Made by a program: the position numbers and the translations under genes. Shown one piece after another: positions 1-6,641 of a DNA stretch of 13,836 nt. The notes beneath the pieces are model-generated. The model saw only the letters and a program-made list of their open reading frames with translations, did not search any database and had not been told where the DNA came from. Source of the stretch: Gammaproteobacteria bacterium GWE2_37_16 (GTDB lineage Bacteria > Pseudomonadota > Gammaproteobacteria > UBA9339); contig MGXG01000055.1 of assembly GCA_001801285.1 (NCBI GenBank), positions 1-13,836 of the forward strand, in the 5' to 3' direction. How positions within the stretch are numbered: position 1 is the first letter of the stretch; every line of letters begins with the position of its first letter.

Positions 1-1
1 A

Positions 2-343
2 GAACTTTGTCAGAATAAAATCAATCATGTGTTTTTGAAAGGAACGCATCCTGGAGGGGATAGCTACTCAGCTTTTGAGGCAACTAATCTTGATTTAGCA
101 AACTACTTAAAAGAAAAAGGCATTATTGATTTATATTTAGCTGGTCTAGCTACGGATTATTGTGTTAAGCACTCCGCTCTTGATGCGGTGCGTAAAAATT
201 TCAATACCTATGTTGTAGAAGATGCGATTAAAGGCGTGAATTTACCTATAGGCAATGCGCAAAAAGCAATAGATGAAATGAAAGCGGCAGGGGTTGAATT
301 TATTTTGGCGGATCAACTTAAGCGGTTTTTAAAGGTGAAATAA
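2..343 (+). CDS. pncA: Nicotinamidase (PncA-like), C-terminal part; 5' end outside the window
   Basis: The reading frame is open from the first bases of the window to TAA at 341-343, so the gene starts upstream; the internal GTG at 29 is not the real start. Nicotinamidase hydrolyses nicotinamide to nicotinate and ammonia in the cytoplasm, feeding the NAD salvage (Preiss-Handler) pathway. The visible part has the family's FLKGTHPGGDSYSAF stretch, whose Lys is a catalytic residue in characterised nicotinamidases, and the LATDYCVKHSALDA stretch with the nucleophilic Cys preceded by the cis-peptide region, then the VVEDAIKGV strand. The N-terminal catalytic Asp and the metal-binding residues lie outside the window. 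The 3' end overlaps a convergent small gene (329-568) by 15 bp. A related isochorismatase-family amidohydrolase is the only serious alternative; the ATDYCV motif favours PncA. Confidence 0.88.
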   Translation, partial: ELCQNKINHVFLKGTHPGGDSYSAFEATNLDLANYLKEKGIIDLYLAGLATDYCVKHSALDAVRKNFNTYVVEDAIKGVNLPIGNAQKAIDEMKAAGVEFILADQLKRFLKVK

Positions 344-568
344 CTTCATTAATATGACGAGTAAGCTAATACCGCCCACCATGATGCCTCCTAGCTTTGT
401 TGTTATACGTAGCTCCATTTCTCTTAAGTCTTGTTTGGTTGCGAGATTTTCCGTGACAATCTCAGCCATAGCTTCGGCTTGTACTTCAGCTTGTCGATCA
501 GGTACACCGGCAGCTTTTAGTTTGTTTGCAAATACTAACGTATCAAATATTAGTGCTGAATGATGCAT
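329..568 (-). CDS. DUF1640-type small coiled-coil membrane protein
   Basis: This 79-residue protein begins at ATG (complement of 566-568) and ends at TAA (complement of 329-331). An AGGT sequence lies about 9 nt upstream of the start. It has the layout of short bacterial DUF1640/CCDC90-like proteins: an N-terminal FDTLVFANKLKAAGVPDRQAE segment, an Ala/Glu-rich helix (QAEAMAEIVTENLATKQDL) likely to form a coiled coil, a basic/acidic linker, then one C-terminal hydrophobic helix (about residues 60-76, GGIMVGGISLLVILM) that should anchor it in the inner membrane. The molecular function of the bacterial members is not known to me. The gene converges on pncA with a 15-bp overlap of coding ends. 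Plus-strand frames over the same interval are shadows. Confidence 0.75.
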   Translation of the reverse strand: MHHSALIFDTLVFANKLKAAGVPDRQAEVQAEAMAEIVTENLATKQDLREMELRITTKLGGIMVGGISLLVILMKLFHL

Positions 569-668
569 AAATATTACCTAAATATACTTATTAAAAAGGT
601 GTAATTGTACCAAAAATGTCAAAAAAAGCAAGAGATAATGGCGATTAGGTTTATGTGTAACTCATTAA

Positions 669-738
669 TTTAGCAAAAAAAATCAAGTAATCATATGGAA
701 TTTTCTGGATAATTGTTGCTATAAGAAATTTTGCTAAA
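669..738. promoter_or_regulatory. Perfect 10-bp inverted repeat and possible promoter upstream of the AraC-family gene
   Basis: TTTAGCAAAA (669-678) and its exact reverse complement TTTTGCTAAA (729-738) flank 50 bp. A possible -10 (TATAAG, 720-725) lies just before the second arm; the -35 is poor. The position, 16 bp before the ATG at 755, suits a regulator-binding site or an mRNA structure of the araC-like gene. In so AT-rich a sequence it may be chance. It contains the TTG at 731, an argument against that codon as the start. Confidence 0.3.
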
Positions 739-754
739 AGTAGCACAGAAAAAA

Positions 755-1615
755 ATGAATAAAAATCATACTTTAGAAATTTACCGTAAAAGACTATTGA
801 AAGTTTTATTGCATATTGAAGCCAATCTAGATCGTGAAATACCTTTAGCTGAATTGGCTAAAGTAGCGCATTTTTCTACGTACCATTTTCACAGGGTTTT
901 TAGTGGGATGATTGGTGAGTCTGTGCAAAGTTATGTTAGAAGGCTGAAGATGCAAAGAGCTGCCCATAATCTGTTGTTTACGGAACAACGAGTCACAGAT
1001 ATTGCTTTACAGGCTGGCTATGAATCTTTGGAAGCATTTTCCAAAGCATTTAAAAAACATTTTCGGCTTTATCCAACATGCTATCGAAAATGTATTTGTC
1101 AGTTTCGTTTTCAAGAAATTTTAAATTTTATTAATCAACTTCCTAAAGGGGATAATTCTATGCAAATTACTGTTAAAAATATTCCAACAATACGCGTTGC
1201 TTGTGTTAGATATGTTGGTCCATACGGAGAATGCGCACCAGCTTGGGAGAAATTGTTTTCTTGTGAAAATTTACCCATAAATGCCGATACGCAATATATT
1301 GGGATTGGTTACGATGATCCAAAAATAGTCGAACCAGATAAAATTCGCTACGATGCATGTGTTACAGTACCAGCAGATTTTCAGTCAACTAAAGATGTTA
1401 ATGTCCAAGAAATTAAGAGTGGTAAATATGCAGTTGTGACGCATATTGGATCATATACTGAAATTGCCAAAGTTGTCGAAGAATTGCTTGGACGGCTGTT
1501 ACCATGTAATGGTTATGAATTTAAAGCCCAGCCAATTTTTGAAATTTATAAAAATGATCCGAACGTCACACCACCAGAACAGTTGATAACTGAAATTTAT
1601 GTGCCAATAAAATAA
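755..1615 (+). CDS. AraC-family transcriptional regulator with GyrI-like effector-binding domain
   Basis: The protein is 286 residues from ATG 755; a TTG at 731 would add eight residues, but family members usually begin only a few residues before the HTH, as here (MNKNHTLEIYRKRL). Residues about 8-112 are the two-HTH AraC/XylS DNA-binding domain: the first HTH is around LAELAKVAHFSTYHFHRVFS and the second around VTDIALQAGYESLEAFSKAF, followed by the usual Tyr-Pro of the domain end. Residues about 135-286 match the GyrI-like/SOUL-type small-molecule-binding domain (RVACVRYVGPYGE, YDACVTVP, GKYAVVTHIGSY, ITEIYVPIK), as in Rob and SbmC-like proteins. It likely binds a hydrophobic or cationic ligand and controls nearby genes. 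The DUF2148 gene starts 23 bp downstream in the same direction, probably in the same transcript. No clear Shine-Dalgarno is seen. Confidence 0.9.
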   Translation: MNKNHTLEIYRKRLLKVLLHIEANLDREIPLAELAKVAHFSTYHFHRVFSGMIGESVQSYVRRLKMQRAAHNLLFTEQRVTDIALQAGYESLEAFSKAFKKHFRLYPTCYRKCICQFRFQEILNFINQLPKGDNSMQITVKNIPTIRVACVRYVGPYGECAPAWEKLFSCENLPINADTQYIGIGYDDPKIVEPDKIRYDACVTVPADFQSTKDVNVQEIKSGKYAVVTHIGSYTEIAKVVEELLGRLLPCNGYEFKAQPIFEIYKNDPNVTPPEQLITEIYVPIK

Positions 1616-1638
1616 CTATAAAAATATTGGAGATATTG

Positions 1639-2175
1639 ATGAGTGTGATTTTTGAAGAAAATGTTCGTGAAAATAGTGTAAAAGATGTTGCTAATAAAAT
1701 GATGATTGCGGCGCGAACGGCGCCTAAAGCACGAGGTCGCGATAATCTTGTTATTGCCTTGGCGGAAAAAAAAGAGATAGTTGAGATTTCTACGGCGATG
1801 CGTGAATTAGCTCTAACTCGTGAATTACCGACTTTTATTCGCGATGCAGATAATATTTTAAAAGCTGAAGTTATATTTTTAATCGGGACAAAACTTATTC
1901 CGCTTGGATTAGATTGCGGTTTATGTGGTTTAGCAACTTGTCTGGAAAAAGCAAAATATCCAAAACAACCTTGTGTATTTAACTCTAGCGATTTAGGCGT
2001 TGCTTTGGGATCGGCCATTAGTGTTGCTGCTGATTACAGAGTTGATAGCAGAGTCATGTTCTCAGTTGGTGTGGCAGCAGGTAAACTTGGACTTCTAGGT
2101 AGAGATGTTGCGATATGTTATGGCGTGCCACTTAGTGTTACGGGAAAAAATATATTTTTTGATAGGCGAAAATAG
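1639..2175 (+). CDS. DUF2148 ferredoxin-domain-containing protein
   Basis: The start is ATG 1639, with GGAG at 1629-1632 seven bases upstream; the longer TTG start at 1627 would destroy that ribosome site. The product is 178 residues. It begins with the family's AARTAPKARGRDNL stretch (about 25-37) and carries a cysteine cluster C93-x2-C96-x4-C101 and C112 (LDCGLCGLATC...PCVF), then SSDLGVALGSAISVAADYRVDSRVMFSVG, which is typical of DUF2148 proteins. Four cysteines are consistent with an iron-sulfur cluster, but no member I know has a defined reaction. The family is common in anaerobes (Clostridia, Bacteroidetes, Deltaproteobacteria), so its presence beside an AraC/GyrI regulator suggests a laterally acquired redox or stress module (inference). 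It is cytoplasmic with no signal peptide. Confidence 0.85.
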   Translation: MSVIFEENVRENSVKDVANKMMIAARTAPKARGRDNLVIALAEKKEIVEISTAMRELALTRELPTFIRDADNILKAEVIFLIGTKLIPLGLDCGLCGLATCLEKAKYPKQPCVFNSSDLGVALGSAISVAADYRVDSRVMFSVGVAAGKLGLLGRDVAICYGVPLSVTGKNIFFDRRK

Positions 2176-2396
2176 AAAAATTAGTCGTAAACAGACATAT
2201 AATTATTGTAAATATAGTGCTCATTTTGAGTATATGACCCTGAAATGATAATTTTTCTCATTTCCATGAGATATTATTGCAAATTAGCTATCAATGAAAG
2301 AAATGTTTGTCCTCTACAGAGACATTTGTCAGGTAAATGTTGTATTATTCTGCCATTTTTTCTATATTTTTAAGCGATATTTGATAAATTATTTAC
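2176..2396. other. Intergenic region without recognisable gene
   Basis: About 220 bp of AT-rich sequence between the DUF2148 gene and the repeat/IS region. I see only weak short dyads (CTCAT..ATGAG near 2259-2272; ACATTT..AAATGT near 2324-2340) and no run of T after a strong stem, so no convincing terminator. No frame longer than a few dozen codons resembles a protein. Confidence 0.5.
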
Positions 2397-2459
2397 TTGT
2401 CAATTACTTGTTAATTTAGTTAAACTTACTTGACAATTACCTTACAATTTAATGCAATA
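2397..2459. repeat. Two ~33-bp imperfect direct repeats left of the IS (third copy right of it)
   Basis: TTGTCAATTACTTGTTAATT starts at 2397 and TTGACAATTACCTTACAATT at 2430, exactly 33 bp apart. A third version, TTGATAATTACTTTACAATT, starts at 3006 beyond the IS200 element. Copies two and three match at 18 of 20 positions; copy one is more diverged. The array looks like a set of operator or promoter units of the gene at 3044 that the IS has interrupted. Copy two also contains a consensus -35 (TTGACA). Confidence 0.5.
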
Positions 2460-2462
2460 TTC

Positions 2463-2480
2463 CCCGTGGCTTGCCACGGG
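2463..2480 (+). repeat. IS200 left-end (LE) hairpin
   Basis: A perfect 7-bp stem CCCGTGG/CCACGGG with a CTTG tetraloop. It occupies the expected position upstream of tnpA for the left-end TnpA-binding hairpin. Confidence 0.75.
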
Positions 2481-2497
2481 CACATTACGAGGAAAGT

Positions 2498-2518
2498 TTG
2501 AAAACCCTAGGTTTTCAA
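2498..2518 (+). promoter_or_regulatory. Hairpin in the tnpA leader
   Basis: TTGAAAACC and GGTTTTCAA form a 9-bp perfect stem around a CTA loop, ending 16 nt before the tnpA start codon. In IS200 itself, leader structures limit transposase expression by ending outside transcripts or hiding the ribosome site; this stem may act similarly (inference). Confidence 0.5.
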
Positions 2519-2534
2519 GTGTAAACTAGAGCGC

Positions 2535-2963
2535 ATGGTGTTAAAGAAAGGCTATCATTGCGCGTATGAAACCCACTATCATATTGTCTTTCCTGTGAAA
2601 TATCGCAAGGTATTGCTAAGGAAGGAGGTTGAAGTGGAAGTGAAGCAAATAGCGGAACAGATAGGGGAGAGATACGAAGTTGAGTTTGAGCAAATAGGGT
2701 GTGACGAAGATCATATACACATACTGTGCTCATTTCATCCAAAATATAGTATAGGAGAAGTAGTAAGAATTTTTAAAAGTATAACGGCGCGAGAACTGTT
2801 TAAAAAATTTCCTTGGATAAGAAAGGAATTATGGGGCGGTGAATTTTGGTCAGATGGTTATTATGTTGCCACTGTCGGTGAAAGAGGAAATTGGGAAGCA
2901 GTTGAAAAGTACATAAGACGACAAGGAAAGGAGCCGAAAATAGTTCAGTTGCGCCTCTTCTAA
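2535..2963 (+). CDS. tnpA: IS200-type transposase TnpA (HUH Y1 single-strand transposase)
   Basis: The 142-residue protein has the normal IS200 length. It carries the HUH motif as His60-Ile-His62 (EDHIHILCSF) and the catalytic-tyrosine helix as Tyr126-x3-Gln130 (EKYIRRQ), plus the family landmarks HYHIVFPVKYRK near the N terminus and LWGGEFWSDGYYVATVG at 99-115. The tyrosine forms the 5'-phosphotyrosine link while the two His and the Gln bind the metal ion. It acts as a dimer on single-stranded hairpin ends at replication forks. The ATG at 2535 gives the usual N terminus; no strong Shine-Dalgarno precedes it, in line with low expression of these enzymes. No mutation of a key residue is seen, so the element may be active. 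Confidence 0.93.
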   Translation: MVLKKGYHCAYETHYHIVFPVKYRKVLLRKEVEVEVKQIAEQIGERYEVEFEQIGCDEDHIHILCSFHPKYSIGEVVRIFKSITARELFKKFPWIRKELWGGEFWSDGYYVATVGERGNWEAVEKYIRRQGKEPKIVQLRLF

Positions 2964-2966
2964 ATA

Positions 2967-2996
2967 CCCTGTGGGCTTGCCCCAGGGATTTTTATT
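2967..2996 (+). repeat. IS200 right-end (RE) hairpin, possibly also a terminator
   Basis: CCCTG-T-GGG / CCC-CAGGG with a CTTG loop and an unpaired T at 2972, four bases after the tnpA stop. It shares the loop with the left hairpin. The A/T-rich tract that follows (ATTTTTATTATATTTT) would also let it end the tnpA transcript. Confidence 0.7.
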
Positions 2997-3005
2997 ATAT
3001 TTTAG

Positions 3006-3043
3006 TTGATAATTACTTTACAATTGTGATTAAATAAAATTTT
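3006..3043 (+). promoter_or_regulatory. Third direct repeat and probable promoter of the HTH/ATPase gene
   Basis: TTGATA (3006-3011) followed at 17-18 bp by ATTAAA or TTAAAT (3029-3035) resembles a sigma-70 promoter, and it lies in the third copy of the 33-bp repeat. The -10 would place the transcript start within a few bases of the ATG at 3044, and there is no Shine-Dalgarno, so the mRNA may be leaderless. The -10 is poor, so this is tentative. Confidence 0.35.
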
Positions 3044-4105
3044 ATGTTAACTAAAGAAAAAATATTAGAATTAGCAAAGGCTGGTGAAAAAATATTAACC
3101 AGCTCTATTGCCGCATCCTTTGGTCTGTCACGACAGTATGTTAGCCAACTAATAGCTTCCCTGGTTGAAGAAGATAAGCTAATAAAGATTGGTTCTACCC
3201 GAAAGGCATTTTATATTTTGCCTGAATATGCAAAAAATTATGCGCAAACTCCTCAGTTTCAGTATATAAAAGTATATAAAAATGCACATTTGGAAGAACA
3301 TAAAATATTAGAAGAAATTCAGCAAAAAATCCCTTTATGGCAAAAATTGCCAGAAAATATATATAGCATTTTTAGTTATGCTTTTTCCGAAATGTTAAAT
3401 AATGCCATTGAACATTCAGAATCAAAGTCGATTAAGCTTGAATTGTTATTGCATGATCATACTTTGTCTTTTGTTATTGATGATTCAGGAATCGGTGTTT
3501 TTAAAAGTGTAATGCATAAGAAACAATTAGCATCAGAGCTAGAAGCTATTGGAGAATTGCTCAAAGGAAAAGTAACAACTATGCCCAAATCACATTCTGG
3601 TGAGGGTATTTTTTTTACCGCACGTGCTGGGGACGAATTTATCTTAGATAGTTATGGCTATCAGCTTATTTTTGATAATAAATTACCCGATGTTTTTATT
3701 AATCAGTCACAAAAGAAGAAAAAAGGAACTAAAGTAATTTTTAAAATTGCAATAAATTCTACGCGCCATCTAAAAACAGTTTTTGATGAATACGCTAACT
3801 TAACTGAAGAAAGTGATTATGGGTTTGATAAAACAGAAATTCGCGTTAAATTATATACCATTAGTGGCATCCATGTATCTCGCTCACAGGCACGTCGAAT
3901 TTTGTCTGGACTAGAAAAATTTCGGGTTATTCTATTTGATTACGATAAAATTTCTATGGTTGGGCAAGCATTTGCAGATGAAATCTATCGTGTTTTTCAT
4001 AACAAGTATCCTGAAATAAAAATTGAGGAAATTAATATGAATGACACGGTTAAGTTTATGATAGAAAGATCTAAAAATGAATCATTGAGAAAAAAAGAAT
4101 TTTAA
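3044..4105 (+). CDS. HTH / GHKL-ATPase / DUF4325 (STAS-like) regulatory protein
   Basis: A 353-residue cytoplasmic protein with three parts. Residues 1-60 form a winged HTH of the MarR/LexA type (SSIAASFGLSRQYVSQLIASL then the TRKAFYIL wing). Residues about 105-235 form a GHKL (histidine-kinase-like) ATPase fold: N box EMLNNAIEHS at 116-125, G1 box DDSGIG at 146-151, G2 box GEGI at 186-189. Residues about 265-340 match DUF4325, a STAS-like domain (SRSQARRILSGLEKF, ILFDYDKISMVGQAFADEIYRVF). No phospho-acceptor His or membrane segment is seen, so this is not an ordinary sensor kinase; the kinase/anti-sigma-like ATPase beside a STAS-like fold recalls a partner-switch fused into one chain (inference). 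It heads a likely five-gene operon; the acyltransferase starts 24 bp downstream. Confidence 0.82.
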   Translation: MLTKEKILELAKAGEKILTSSIAASFGLSRQYVSQLIASLVEEDKLIKIGSTRKAFYILPEYAKNYAQTPQFQYIKVYKNAHLEEHKILEEIQQKIPLWQKLPENIYSIFSYAFSEMLNNAIEHSESKSIKLELLLHDHTLSFVIDDSGIGVFKSVMHKKQLASELEAIGELLKGKVTTMPKSHSGEGIFFTARAGDEFILDSYGYQLIFDNKLPDVFINQSQKKKKGTKVIFKIAINSTRHLKTVFDEYANLTEESDYGFDKTEIRVKLYTISGIHVSRSQARRILSGLEKFRVILFDYDKISMVGQAFADEIYRVFHNKYPEIKIEEINMNDTVKFMIERSKNESLRKKEF

Positions 4106-4129
4106 ATTTATTTTTTCAGCAAAGACATC

Positions 4130-5266
4130 ATGAATCATAATTTAAACAAAACCAGACTAGCATATATCGACAACCTAAAAGCATTACTAATAATTTTTAT
4201 TGTCCTGGTGCATGTGGCTTGTACTTACAGTGGCATGGGGAGATGGTATTATATGGAGCAGCCTCATGGCTTGGAGAGCTTTCCTTTATATTTCTTTTTA
4301 TCTTTAATGTTGGTTACACAAGCTTATTCTATGTCTTTGTTTTTTATGATCGCTGCTTATTTTATTCCTGGATCGTTGGAGAAAAAAGGAATAAAAAATT
4401 TTATCGCCGATCGTTTTTACAGACTTGGAATCCCAACTCTCATCTATATTTTTTTGATCAATCCCGTATGTGAGAAATTATCACATCCAGATATGAAATT
4501 TGGTGCACGGTTTCTTAAGGGGATAACAACTTTTAAGTTCCTGGGATGGACAGGTCCTTTATGGTTCGCACTTGTTTTATTAATTTTTACTTTGATTTAT
4601 CTTTTTTGCAAAAAATGGTTGGACATTCTTGTTAGAAAATATTCTTTTGCTATTATCACCAAAAATATTTGTTTGTTAATTGCATTAATCACTACCACTG
4701 CCTTTGCAATAAGGTTAATTTTTCCAATTGGTTCAGCTGTTTTAAATTTACAGTTCTGTTTTTTTGCAGCTTATATCGTTATGTTTACACTAGGTATTGT
4801 TGCCTATCAAAAAGATCTTTTCTCAAAAATTGATTATCGAACCGGGAAAAAATGGCTAATTACCTCTTTGGCTTTTGGAGTACCAGCTTGGATTTTAGTA
4901 ATGCATTTTACTGTTTTAGCAACAAACGACATATCACCATTGGTTTTCGGAGGTTGGAACCTTTTAGCTTTTGGTTATGCATTTTGGGAAAGTTTTTTCT
5001 GTGTTGCAATTATTATAGCTTTAATCGGTATTTTTAAAGAGAAATTTAATACACAAAATTCTTTGCAAAAGTTTTTATCTGCCAATGCTTTTGGTGTGTA
5101 CGTTTTTCATGCACCAGTACTGGTCGCGACATCGGTTTTATTGAAAAATATACAATGGTCACCGCTTTTGAAATTTTTCGTGGTGGCGTGTGTCTCTATT
5201 TCTGCAAGTTTTTGTGTTTCACATCTAATTAGAAAAGTGCCAATGTTAAATAAAATATTTTCTTAA
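4130..5266 (+). CDS. Acyltransferase family 3 integral membrane protein
   Basis: 378 residues, almost wholly hydrophobic, with about ten predicted membrane segments. It begins in the manner of acyltransferase-3 (OafA/OpgC-type) proteins: RLAYIDNLKALLIIFIVLVHVACTYSG, including the early His of the first membrane helix that is important in the family, and an Arg-rich first cytoplasmic loop (ADRFYRLGIPTL). These inner-membrane enzymes transfer acyl groups (often acetyl or succinyl) onto envelope glycans, lipids or small molecules; the acceptor here cannot be deduced. The likely start is ATG 4130, with only a weak purine stretch upstream. It lies 24 bp after the HTH/ATPase gene and 19 bp before the PEBP gene. 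Two shorter frames inside are shadows. Confidence 0.85.
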   Translation: MNHNLNKTRLAYIDNLKALLIIFIVLVHVACTYSGMGRWYYMEQPHGLESFPLYFFLSLMLVTQAYSMSLFFMIAAYFIPGSLEKKGIKNFIADRFYRLGIPTLIYIFLINPVCEKLSHPDMKFGARFLKGITTFKFLGWTGPLWFALVLLIFTLIYLFCKKWLDILVRKYSFAIITKNICLLIALITTTAFAIRLIFPIGSAVLNLQFCFFAAYIVMFTLGIVAYQKDLFSKIDYRTGKKWLITSLAFGVPAWILVMHFTVLATNDISPLVFGGWNLLAFGYAFWESFFCVAIIIALIGIFKEKFNTQNSLQKFLSANAFGVYVFHAPVLVATSVLLKNIQWSPLLKFFVVACVSISASFCVSHLIRKVPMLNKIFS

Positions 5267-5285
5267 CTTACACTGAGAGGTCATT

Positions 5286-5798
5286 GTGAAAATTAATTCA
5301 AGTAATATAATTAACGGTTATTTGGAGGATAAGTTTGGTAAATATGGAGCTCAATTTTTAAAAAATACCAAACCAAATCGTTCTTTCCATTTAGCCTGGA
5401 GTGATTTGCCTGAAGGCACAGAATCTTTAGCGCTTATATTTTTAGATCATGATGCTGTCCCGGTATGTGGTTTTTCTTGGATTCACTGGACGGTTGCCAA
5501 TATTGATCCTGAATTAAAAACATTACCAGAAAATGCCAGTGTTGAAATGCAGTTGCTTGAAGGCGTAACTAGCTGGAATTCAGGGCTACTTCCAAAAGAA
5601 CATCGTTTGGACAAAGAAGAGGCGACTGGGTATGGTGGGTGTGCGCCACCGGATCAAGCTCATCGCTATACGATTTATATGTATGCATTAAATAAAAATT
5701 TGCATCTATCCCGTGGTTTTTATGCCAATGAACTATTAAAAGCTATGGATGGATATATTTTGGATCAGGCAACTTTGCATTGTATGTACAGGTCGTAA
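5286..5798 (+). CDS. YbhB/YbcL-family (PEBP-like) protein
   Basis: 170 residues from a GTG start at 5286, chosen because GAGAGG (5274-5279) sits six bases upstream. The sequence has the phosphatidylethanolamine-binding-protein landmarks of the bacterial YbhB/YbcL branch: ESLALIFLDHDAVP, the FSWIHWTVANI strand with its pocket His, and GYGGCAPPDQAHRYTIYMYAL. A Cys replaces the usual Pro or Thr in the GYGGxxPP loop. The fold binds anionic or phosphorylated ligands; bacterial members are cytoplasmic or periplasmic, and this one has no signal peptide. The function is not known to me beyond the family level. It sits between the acyltransferase and the hydrolase genes and ends 26 bp before the latter. 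Confidence 0.88.
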   Translation: MKINSSNIINGYLEDKFGKYGAQFLKNTKPNRSFHLAWSDLPEGTESLALIFLDHDAVPVCGFSWIHWTVANIDPELKTLPENASVEMQLLEGVTSWNSGLLPKEHRLDKEEATGYGGCAPPDQAHRYTIYMYALNKNLHLSRGFYANELLKAMDGYILDQATLHCMYRS

Positions 5799-5824
5799 AA
5801 GAACAAGAATTTTGGAGAGCAAAT

Positions 5825-6631
5825 ATGCCAAAAATCAAGGTTAATGATATCAATCTTTATTATGAAGAATATGGGCAAGGCGAGCCGATTGTTTTTGTTG
5901 CTGGTTTTGGTGGTGATCGTCTAAGCTGGAGTACGATAGTTAAAAATTGTGCTAAAAAGCATCGAGTTATATTTTTTGATAATAGAGGGGCTGGGCAATC
6001 AGATGTTCCTGACTATCCATATACGGTAGAAATGATGGCTGACGATACCGCTGCATTATGCAAAGCGCTAAATGTATTACAGGCACATTTTATTGGGAAT
6101 TCTATGGGTGGTTTTATCATTCAGGAACTTGCTTATAAATATCCTCAGCTTACCAAGTCTGTTGTAATTTCTAATTCCGTAGTGAAGTATTCTAATTTTG
6201 GTTTTAAATTATTTCTTGAAGGTCAGCTTGAACTTATTGAAACTGCGGCACCAGTTAGTGCTCAGGTTAAAATAGGTCTTGGTTGGTGTTTTTCTGATAA
6301 TTTTTTGCATCAATCGGGAATAGTTGAATTATTAATTAAATATCAATCAGAAAATAAATATCCAATGACCGCTATAGGTTTTAAAAATCAAATGCATGCT
6401 TGTACAACTTTTGATGCGAGTAGTTGGGCGCATAAAATTACTCGTCCCTGTTTAGTAATAGGTGGGGATAATGATAAGATTTTTTCAGAAAAGAAAATTC
6501 GTGAAGTTAGTGAAATAATTCCTCATGCTGAGTATTTTTGCTTTGAGGGTGATGTTGGACACGTTCCATACCTTGAAAAACCTGAACTTTTTAGTAAAGT
6601 AATTTTAGATTTTATTGCCAAAAATTCTTGA
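5825..6631 (+). CDS. Alpha/beta-fold hydrolase
   Basis: I start the gene at ATG 5825 because GGAG (5813-5816) lies eight bases upstream and MPKIKVNDINLYYEEYG is the usual family beginning; an upstream ATG at 5780 overlaps the preceding gene and adds unrelated residues. The product is 268 residues. Oxyanion loop AGFGG (26-30), FFDNRGAGQSD strand and turn (50-60), nucleophile elbow GNSMGG with Ser93, acid Asp217 in VIGGDNDKIF, and catalytic His246 in GDVGHVPYLEKPE are all present. The cap domain is about 125-200. It is a soluble cytoplasmic esterase, lactonase or similar hydrolase; the substrate cannot be read from the sequence. The following Nudix gene begins 10 bp after its stop. Confidence 0.92.
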   Translation: MPKIKVNDINLYYEEYGQGEPIVFVAGFGGDRLSWSTIVKNCAKKHRVIFFDNRGAGQSDVPDYPYTVEMMADDTAALCKALNVLQAHFIGNSMGGFIIQELAYKYPQLTKSVVISNSVVKYSNFGFKLFLEGQLELIETAAPVSAQVKIGLGWCFSDNFLHQSGIVELLIKYQSENKYPMTAIGFKNQMHACTTFDASSWAHKITRPCLVIGGDNDKIFSEKKIREVSEIIPHAEYFCFEGDVGHVPYLEKPELFSKVILDFIAKNS

Positions 6632-6641
6632 GGTTGTAATT

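Larger units (their letters stand above)
2456..2990 (+). mobile_element. IS200/IS605-family insertion sequence (IS200 type, tnpA only)
   Basis: A compact element of about 535 bp with one transposase gene and a small hairpin near each end instead of inverted terminal repeats. The left hairpin is CCCGTGG-CTTG-CCACGGG (2463-2480). The right hairpin (2967-2987) has the same CTTG loop and an unpaired T at 2972, the sort of bulged stem that TnpA recognises in this family. There is no tnpB, so it is IS200-like. Members insert as single-stranded DNA without target duplication, so the precise ends are not fixed by the sequence; my boundaries are approximate (within about 10 bp on each side). All parts look intact. 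A solo copy of the left end lies at 11642-11669. Confidence 0.85.

Noticed and set aside
354..563. 69-codon plus-strand frame opposite the DUF1640 gene
   Set aside because: Antisense shadow of a recognisable protein; no ribosome site and Ser/Thr-rich nonsense composition.
1566..2018. 150-codon minus-strand frame opposite DUF2148
   Set aside because: The plus strand encodes a clear family protein with a good ribosome site; the minus product resembles nothing.
2515..2742. 75-codon minus-strand frame in tnpA
   Set aside because: Antisense shadow of the transposase; although some IS200 elements make antisense RNA, nothing in the sequence shows one here.
2397..3030. CRISPR array from the 33-bp spaced repeats
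   Set aside because: Only two adjacent copies, imperfect, without unique spacers of constant size and without cas genes; better explained as operator repeats.
4219..4473. 84-codon frame within the acyltransferase gene (and a second at 4852-5037)
   Set aside because: Other-frame shadows of an intact gene; no ribosome site.
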